NCBI GenBank assembly: GCA_017303655.1
Contig: JAFLCE010000039.1
Location: 1-36,275, forward strand
From: Anaerolineae bacterium
GTDB lineage: Bacteria > Chloroflexota > Anaerolineae > Anaerolineales > Villigracilaceae
DNA: 36,275 nucleotides
Reading direction: 5' to 3'
Every line of letters begins with the position of its first letter. The first letter of the stretch is position 1. The notes under the pieces are model-generated. The model searched no databases, was not told where the DNA came from, and saw nothing but the letters and a program-made list of their open reading frames with translations. Below are positions 32,103 through 36,275 of the stretch, in pieces. The position numbers were made by a program, and so were the translations under genes.

Positions 32103-32456
32103 CTAGGTAGTGCGGTGAAACTCATATCGTTGGATGACAGCCTCAAGAACTGCGACTTGCGCCGCAGTGGGTTCTACAAATTCAAAGCCGAGGTTTTCGT
32201 AGTGGGCTTCATCTTGGCTGGCTCTTGCCACGCGAGCTTGGATGGTGAAAGGCTCAGGCGGCAGGCTGGCGGTGTCTTTGGGGAAGTCGATCACGAGGGT
32301 GACAAGCGTATCGGCTTCCAAGGCGACATCTCCCACCACGCGGGCACCATGCGTGGTGAGGTCTTCGAGATAGCCGATCAGTTTCTTGGGTTTGAGGGTA
32401 TAGACGGGGGTGAAAGCCATTAACTTTTTGCGTGGGTCTTTGCGTTTATCGAACAT
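32103..32456 (-). CDS. PilZ-domain c-di-GMP-binding protein
   Basis: This 117-residue single-domain protein has the PilZ c-di-GMP motifs: RKDPRKKL near the N-terminus (the R-x3-R arm) and DLTTHGARV (about 32-40), matching D/N-x-S-x-x-G with Thr for Ser. The remaining beta-barrel strands follow. The effector target is unknown. The start is ATG 32456 with AAAAGGAG; the longer frame to 32507 is rejected. It lies 101 bp upstream of the GGDEF gene on the same strand. Confidence 0.88.
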   Translation of the reverse strand: MFDKRKDPRKKLMAFTPVYTLKPKKLIGYLEDLTTHGARVVGDVALEADTLVTLVIDFPKDTASLPPEPFTIQARVARASQDEAHYENLGFEFVEPTAAQVAVLEAVIQRYEFHRTT

Positions 32457-32481
32457 GGCGGACTCCTTTTGAAAGAAAAGA

Positions 32482-32498
32482 ATTATAAGAATATAGCA
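32482..32498 (-). promoter_or_regulatory. Candidate -10 region of the PilZ gene
   Basis: Two overlapping candidates on the minus strand: the extended -10 TGCTATATT (32498-32490) and a consensus TATAAT (32487-32482). No good -35 box is seen. Either gives a leader of about 20-30 nt with AAAAGGAG. Confidence 0.45.
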
Positions 32499-32704
32499 CG
32501 GTTCCATTCGTTTTTATGCGTGGTTTGCTGGCAACTTGTAGAGTCAAATTCAGGGAATTGTTGTGATAAAAAATACAATCCGTAACTTTTTAAGCCCGGC
32601 GGTGATGTTAACATTGTATTCATATTCACTTAACGGCGAGTATAATGGCGCTCATCACGACCGCACGGCATTTGCAAGCTGATTCCATTTCATAGGATTT
32701 GCAT

Positions 32705-33646
32705 GTGACCACCATCTTTTTTGCGACGGATATTCACGGTTCTGATATTTGCTGGAGCAAGTTTCTAAATGCGGGGAAATTCTACGGCGCCGATCAATTG
32801 ATCCTCGGCGGCGATATGACGGGCAAGGCAGTTGTCCCGTTCATTCATCAGGGTGGATTAAATTACCGCGTCACGTTACTCGAACAAGCGTTTGAAATTA
32901 CCAACGAAGACGAAATGACGGACATGCGCAAGAAAGTCCGTAGCCGCGGCTATTATCCCTACCTGACCAACCCCGATGAAATTAAAGAATTGGAAAAAGA
33001 CCCGGCTCTGGTGAGCAAGATCTTTTTGCAGGAAGTCTTAAAGGTCGTCCAGCAGTGGATGGAACTTGCCGAGAAAAAACTCGCCGGAACAGGCATGAAG
33101 ATTTATTGCTGCCCAGGCAACGACGACATGGATGAGGTCGATGACATCATCCGCGAAAGCCGCGTGGTGGAGTTGGCAGAGGGCAATGTCACCATGTTGG
33201 CAAGCGGACATGAAATGATCGCGTCTGGCTGGAGCAACATCACACCCTGGGCTACGCACCGTGAAGAGGGTGAGGATCAGCTCGCAGTTAGGTATGAAGC
33301 GATGATATCGCAGTTGAAGAATCCAGCAACTTCTATTTTCAACATCCACGTGCCGCCGCATAAATCAGGGTTGGATGAAGCGCCCGAACTCGATAAAGAC
33401 TTACGCCCGGTCTTGGCGGGCAATTCAATGATCCCAGTCGGTTCGACGGCTTTGCGTAAGGCGATTGAAAAGACCCAGCCGTTGCTCAGCTTGCATGGGC
33501 ACATTCACGAAGGACGCGGTTCGACGCGTATCGGAAAAACGCTTGTGATCAATCCCGGTTCCATGTATGAGCAGGGGACACTGCTTGGAGCCATTATCAA
33601 GCTCGGAAAGAATAAGGTCGACAATTACGTTCTGACAACCGGTTAA
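32705..33646 (+). CDS. Calcineurin-like metallophosphoesterase
   Basis: This 313-residue two-metal phosphoesterase has all its motifs in order: ATDIHG (DxH), LGGDM (GD), CCPGNDDMD (GND, near 142), FNIHVPPH (His near 219) and LHGHIHEG (GHxH, near 264). Substrate is unknown; the family includes nucleases, cyclic-nucleotide and protein phosphatases. The start is taken at GTG 32705 because AGGA (32694-32697) lies 7 nt before it; TTG 32699 is a weaker in-frame alternative. A TATAAT at 32641-32646 is a likely promoter element. The APC permease gene follows 47 bp after the stop. Confidence 0.88.
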   Translation: MTTIFFATDIHGSDICWSKFLNAGKFYGADQLILGGDMTGKAVVPFIHQGGLNYRVTLLEQAFEITNEDEMTDMRKKVRSRGYYPYLTNPDEIKELEKDPALVSKIFLQEVLKVVQQWMELAEKKLAGTGMKIYCCPGNDDMDEVDDIIRESRVVELAEGNVTMLASGHEMIASGWSNITPWATHREEGEDQLAVRYEAMISQLKNPATSIFNIHVPPHKSGLDEAPELDKDLRPVLAGNSMIPVGSTALRKAIEKTQPLLSLHGHIHEGRGSTRIGKTLVINPGSMYEQGTLLGAIIKLGKNKVDNYVLTTG

Positions 33647-33693
33647 TTCACGCGTTTGCGTGTAAAGACAACATCATACAGAGGAGAGTTGTT

Positions 33694-35331
33694 ATGAGTG
33701 ACTTGTTTGTCCGTAAGGCGACTGGCATGGTACGTTCATGGTCAGTCTTCGACGCGTTCGTCTACGCGTTCTTTTCCATCAATCTGGTAACCCTGGGTCT
33801 TTATATTTTCAGCCAGATGTATTTCTTTGAAGGCGGCATGATCAACGCGTTGTTGGTGAGCGCGTTCTTCCTCGTCTTTGAGATCATCGTGTATGCCTCA
33901 CTCATTTCGGTGATGCCCCGCGCTGGCGGTGACTATGTGTGGATGACACGCATCTTTGGTGGAGCGGTGGGCTTCATCCTTGCCATGACGGGCTGGTGGT
34001 TCACTTTGTGGCTGTGGGTTCCGTTGTATGGCGATATGCTGCGTCATATTGTGATCACGCCGATCTTGGGTTTGCTGGGCGCTACCAGCACCGCTTTGTG
34101 GTTCGGGCAGACGGAGATCGGTCTGTTCGTGACGACGCTCATCACCGTTGGGCTCGCCACACTAACGGTCATCCTCGGCATGAAGACCTATGCTCGAATT
34201 CAGAAGTTCTCCTTCTATGCCGGTATGCTTGGCTTCTTGATCGTGTTGGTCTTGCTGCTCACTGGTTCGCCCGAGGCTTTCAAAGCCGGGTTGGAAAAAT
34301 ATGCCGTGAGCGTGTTCGGCGCGCAACCGGGCGTGTATGATGCCACGGTTCAAGCCGGTACCGATGCGGGTGCGATCACCCCCATGTGGGGCGGCTCGCT
34401 TAATTCGATCCTTTTGCTTCTGCCTTACCTCGTGTTCTTCAACTTATTCCCAAACTGGGGCGCAACCCTTTACGGTGAAGTACGCGGCGCAACCGATTAC
34501 AAACGCAACTTCGCGGGTATGGCGTGGGGCTTGGGCGTCACAACCGTGTTGGGCATTGTATTCTTCCTCGCTATAAACAAGACCATCGGCTGGGACTTTT
34601 ACATGCAAGCCAATGCGGCTTGGTGGAACTCCGTCTGGTATGGTGCTGAGTCACCGTTGCCGTTCTGGCCCTATCCGGCGCTCTTCGCTGCCTTCCTCAC
34701 CAATAACACGTTTGTTCAATTGATCATCATTGTGTTGATGAGCTTCTGGTGGTTTGGCTGGGTGGGTACGGTGTTCTTGTCCTCTACGCGTGTGATCTTC
34801 GCTGCAGCCTTCGACCGCCTGCTCCCTGAAAAAGCCGCAGAGTTGAACAACAACGGCACACCAGTCAATGCGATTTTGCTCATGGCAATTCCGGCGGTGA
34901 TCGTTTCTTATTTATTTGCGTTCAATGAAGCGGGCTTCCGCTCACTGACATTGTTCGGTACGCTCGTGATCGCGGTGATGTACCTCGGCACCTCGATTGC
35001 GGCAATGATTCTGCCGTACACCAAGAAAGACCTGTTCGAGGCTTCGCCAATTGCTAAGATAAAAGTGGCTGGTATTCCATTGATCACCGTTGCAGGCGCA
35101 ATTTTCAGCGGCTTCGCACTCTACTTGCTGTATCAATGGATCCTCGACCCCAACGCGCTCTATGGCATTGGATACAGTATCAACCCGAACGGTCTAAAGA
35201 ATCAAACTTCCATGATCTTGATGTTCGTCTTCTATGTAGGTGCGGCTGGTGTGTACTATTATTTCAAAGCCCGCCGTAAGAGCGAAGGCATCGACATGGA
35301 CAAAGTCCAGTCTGAAATTCCAGTTGAGTAG
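33694..35331 (+). CDS. APC-family amino-acid/amine permease
   Basis: This 545-residue integral membrane transporter has about 12 hydrophobic helices. The first begins SVFDAFVYAFFSINLVTLGL, and PRAGGDYVWMTRIFGG (about 76-91) is the PxAGGxY signature of APC permeases. Substrate is not determinable; amino acids or amines are usual. GAGGAG lies upstream of the ATG. It is followed by a transcription-terminator hairpin, then by a choline-kinase-like gene in the same direction. The two may work on one amine substrate, but this is an inference from position. Confidence 0.88.
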   Translation: MSDLFVRKATGMVRSWSVFDAFVYAFFSINLVTLGLYIFSQMYFFEGGMINALLVSAFFLVFEIIVYASLISVMPRAGGDYVWMTRIFGGAVGFILAMTGWWFTLWLWVPLYGDMLRHIVITPILGLLGATSTALWFGQTEIGLFVTTLITVGLATLTVILGMKTYARIQKFSFYAGMLGFLIVLVLLLTGSPEAFKAGLEKYAVSVFGAQPGVYDATVQAGTDAGAITPMWGGSLNSILLLLPYLVFFNLFPNWGATLYGEVRGATDYKRNFAGMAWGLGVTTVLGIVFFLAINKTIGWDFYMQANAAWWNSVWYGAESPLPFWPYPALFAAFLTNNTFVQLIIIVLMSFWWFGWVGTVFLSSTRVIFAAAFDRLLPEKAAELNNNGTPVNAILLMAIPAVIVSYLFAFNEAGFRSLTLFGTLVIAVMYLGTSIAAMILPYTKKDLFEASPIAKIKVAGIPLITVAGAIFSGFALYLLYQWILDPNALYGIGYSINPNGLKNQTSMILMFVFYVGAAGVYYYFKARRKSEGIDMDKVQSEIPVE

Positions 35332-35345
35332 TTGAATTAAATAGA

Positions 35346-35385
35346 AGACCTGGCAGGTTTCAAGAACCTGTCAGGTCTCTTTAAT
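35346..35385 (+). terminator. Terminator hairpin behind the permease gene
   Basis: A 14-bp stem (35346-35359 with 35365-35378, one G-T pair) with a 5-nt loop, followed by CTCTTTAATTTT. Both arms contain internal repeats of CAGGT and CCTG, so it may also belong to a dispersed palindromic repeat family. Confidence 0.72.
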
Positions 35386-35400
35386 TTTCAGGAGCTGCGC

Positions 35401-36275
35401 ATGTCCACTATTGAAGAGATCGCCGTAAAGGTGGAGGATTGGAAAGGAAAGGATGTTTCCATTCAACTGCTTTCGGGCGGGCTAACCAATACCAATTATA
35501 AAATTCTTGTTGATGGCAACCCTTTTTTTGTCCGTGTGCCCGGTGAAGGCACCGAACTGCTTGCCATCGACCGTAATAATGAATACCACAATACACAAGC
35601 GGCGGCGAATGCGGGTGTCGCACCGCAAGTTCTAAATTATTTTCCCGAACACAAAGTGATGATCCTGAAATTCCTTGACGGCAAAACCATGTCGAAGGAT
35701 TCGCTCAACGAGTCTGGGATGCCCTCGCGCATGGCTCACGCCATCAAGCGACTCCACGCTGGCGAACGCTTCCTCACGGACTTCAACATGTTCCGCCTCA
35801 CAGAGTATTACCTACGCCTGTGCAGTGAGCGCGGCTTCAAAATCCCCAAAGGCTATCCTGAGCGGATGCCCACCGTGAATGAGATCGAAAAAGCCATGTC
35901 GGTCAACCCGCTGGCGACCGTCCCGTGTAACAACGACCTGCTCGCTGAAAACTACATCGACGACGACAAACAACTTTGGTTGATCGATTACGAATACAGC
36001 GGCAACAACGACCCAACCTTCGAGTTGGGCAATACCTGTCAGGAAATGCAATTTAACGACGATCAGATTAAAGAAGTCTGCGCTGCCTACTTTGGCGAAG
36101 CCACTCCGCAACTGATCGCGCGTATGAAACTCAATATGATCATGTCCGATGTCGGCTGGGGGTTATGGGCAGCCATTCAAGCCAGCATCTCCACCATTGA
36201 GTTTGACTTTTGGGGCTGGGCACTCGAACGCTGGGGCAGGGCAGTAGAGAAAATGGACTCGGCGGAGTTTTCCAT
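35401..36275 (+). CDS. Choline/ethanolamine kinase-like phosphotransferase (3' cut by window)
   Basis: The open frame starts at ATG 35401 after AGGAG and is still open at the window edge (291 codons seen). The protein has the APH/choline-kinase fold: LLSGGLTNTNYKIL (22-35) for nucleotide binding, then FVRVPGEG, and PCNNDLLAENYIDD (about 174-187) followed by WLIDYEYSGNNDPTFELG. The catalytic loop normally reads H-N-D; here His is Asn (CNND), while the Asp base is kept. LIDYEY supplies the metal-binding Asp. It most likely phosphorylates choline, ethanolamine or a similar small amine. Its place behind an APC permease suggests uptake then phosphorylation. Confidence 0.85.
   Translation, partial: MSTIEEIAVKVEDWKGKDVSIQLLSGGLTNTNYKILVDGNPFFVRVPGEGTELLAIDRNNEYHNTQAAANAGVAPQVLNYFPEHKVMILKFLDGKTMSKDSLNESGMPSRMAHAIKRLHAGERFLTDFNMFRLTEYYLRLCSERGFKIPKGYPERMPTVNEIEKAMSVNPLATVPCNNDLLAENYIDDDKQLWLIDYEYSGNNDPTFELGNTCQEMQFNDDQIKEVCAAYFGEATPQLIARMKLNMIMSDVGWGLWAAIQASISTIEFDFWGWALERWGRAVEKMDSAEFS

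Overview
The window looks like chromosomal DNA of an Anaerolineae-type member of the Chloroflexota. The evidence is indirect: several lipoproteins carry Thr/Pro-rich stalks right after the lipobox cysteine (TPT, TATP-type linkers), there is a tungsten-type aldehyde:ferredoxin oxidoreductase with its own MoaD/ThiS partner, and the spacers hold short-period (7-8 bp) degenerate repeats. No rRNA, tRNA, phage, IS element or CRISPR array was found. Genes are dense, on both strands, and apparently intact except for the two cut by the window ends.

Layout. 1-3.4 kb: tail of a membrane protein, a UGT-type glycosyltransferase, a class C beta-lactamase-fold hydrolase and a small P-loop kinase-like protein. 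3.6-5.1 kb: an SH3b lipoprotein and a lone protein with a possible PD-(D/E)XK nuclease fold. 5.2-7.5 kb (minus): a PfkB-type nucleoside kinase followed by S-adenosylhomocysteine hydrolase, together a methyl-cycle salvage unit (SAH to adenosine plus homocysteine, adenosine to AMP). 7.7-8.8 kb (minus): an orphan PotD-like polyamine-binding lipoprotein, divergent from a TPR/SLT lytic transglycosylase lipoprotein (9.0-11.4 kb). 11.5-13.6 kb (minus): an overlapping operon of hotdog thioesterase, aspartate/glutamate racemase and two paralogous lipoproteins. 13.7-17.6 kb (plus): MoaD/ThiS, AOR, a TPR-Yip1 membrane protein and a YkgJ-type Cys-cluster protein. 17.6-24.2 kb (minus): LMW phosphatase-like protein, terpene-cyclase-fold protein, an AT-rich 947-residue LVIVD propeller protein, and recJ. 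24.3-25.7 kb (plus): DUF3052 and a dihaem cytochrome c. 25.7-30.6 kb: tryptophan 2,3-dioxygenase, an aldo/keto reductase with its MerR regulator, a VOC protein, an SRPBCC protein and tryptophanase. 30.8-32.5 kb (minus): a PAS-GGDEF cyclase next to a PilZ protein, a c-di-GMP pair. 32.7 kb to the end (plus): metallophosphoesterase, APC permease and a choline-kinase-like phosphotransferase cut by the window edge.

Two patterns run through the whole window and are the main points of interest. First, many genes have a sigma-70-like -10 box placed so that the predicted transcription start coincides with the start codon: 9003+, 17079+, 18041-, 24200-, 24255+, 28237- and, within 1-3 nt, 13677+ and 4513+. 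These look leaderless, while other genes have strong Shine-Dalgarno sites. Second, short tracts with a 7- or 8-bp period but different unit words lie in spacers and, in frame, twice inside recJ. One tract contains the recJ -35 box, so the repeats may supply promoter parts. A third locus worth attention is the kinase-ahcY leader, where a 14-bp inverted repeat overlaps the -35 box and a terminator-like hairpin sits 11 nt before the start codon.
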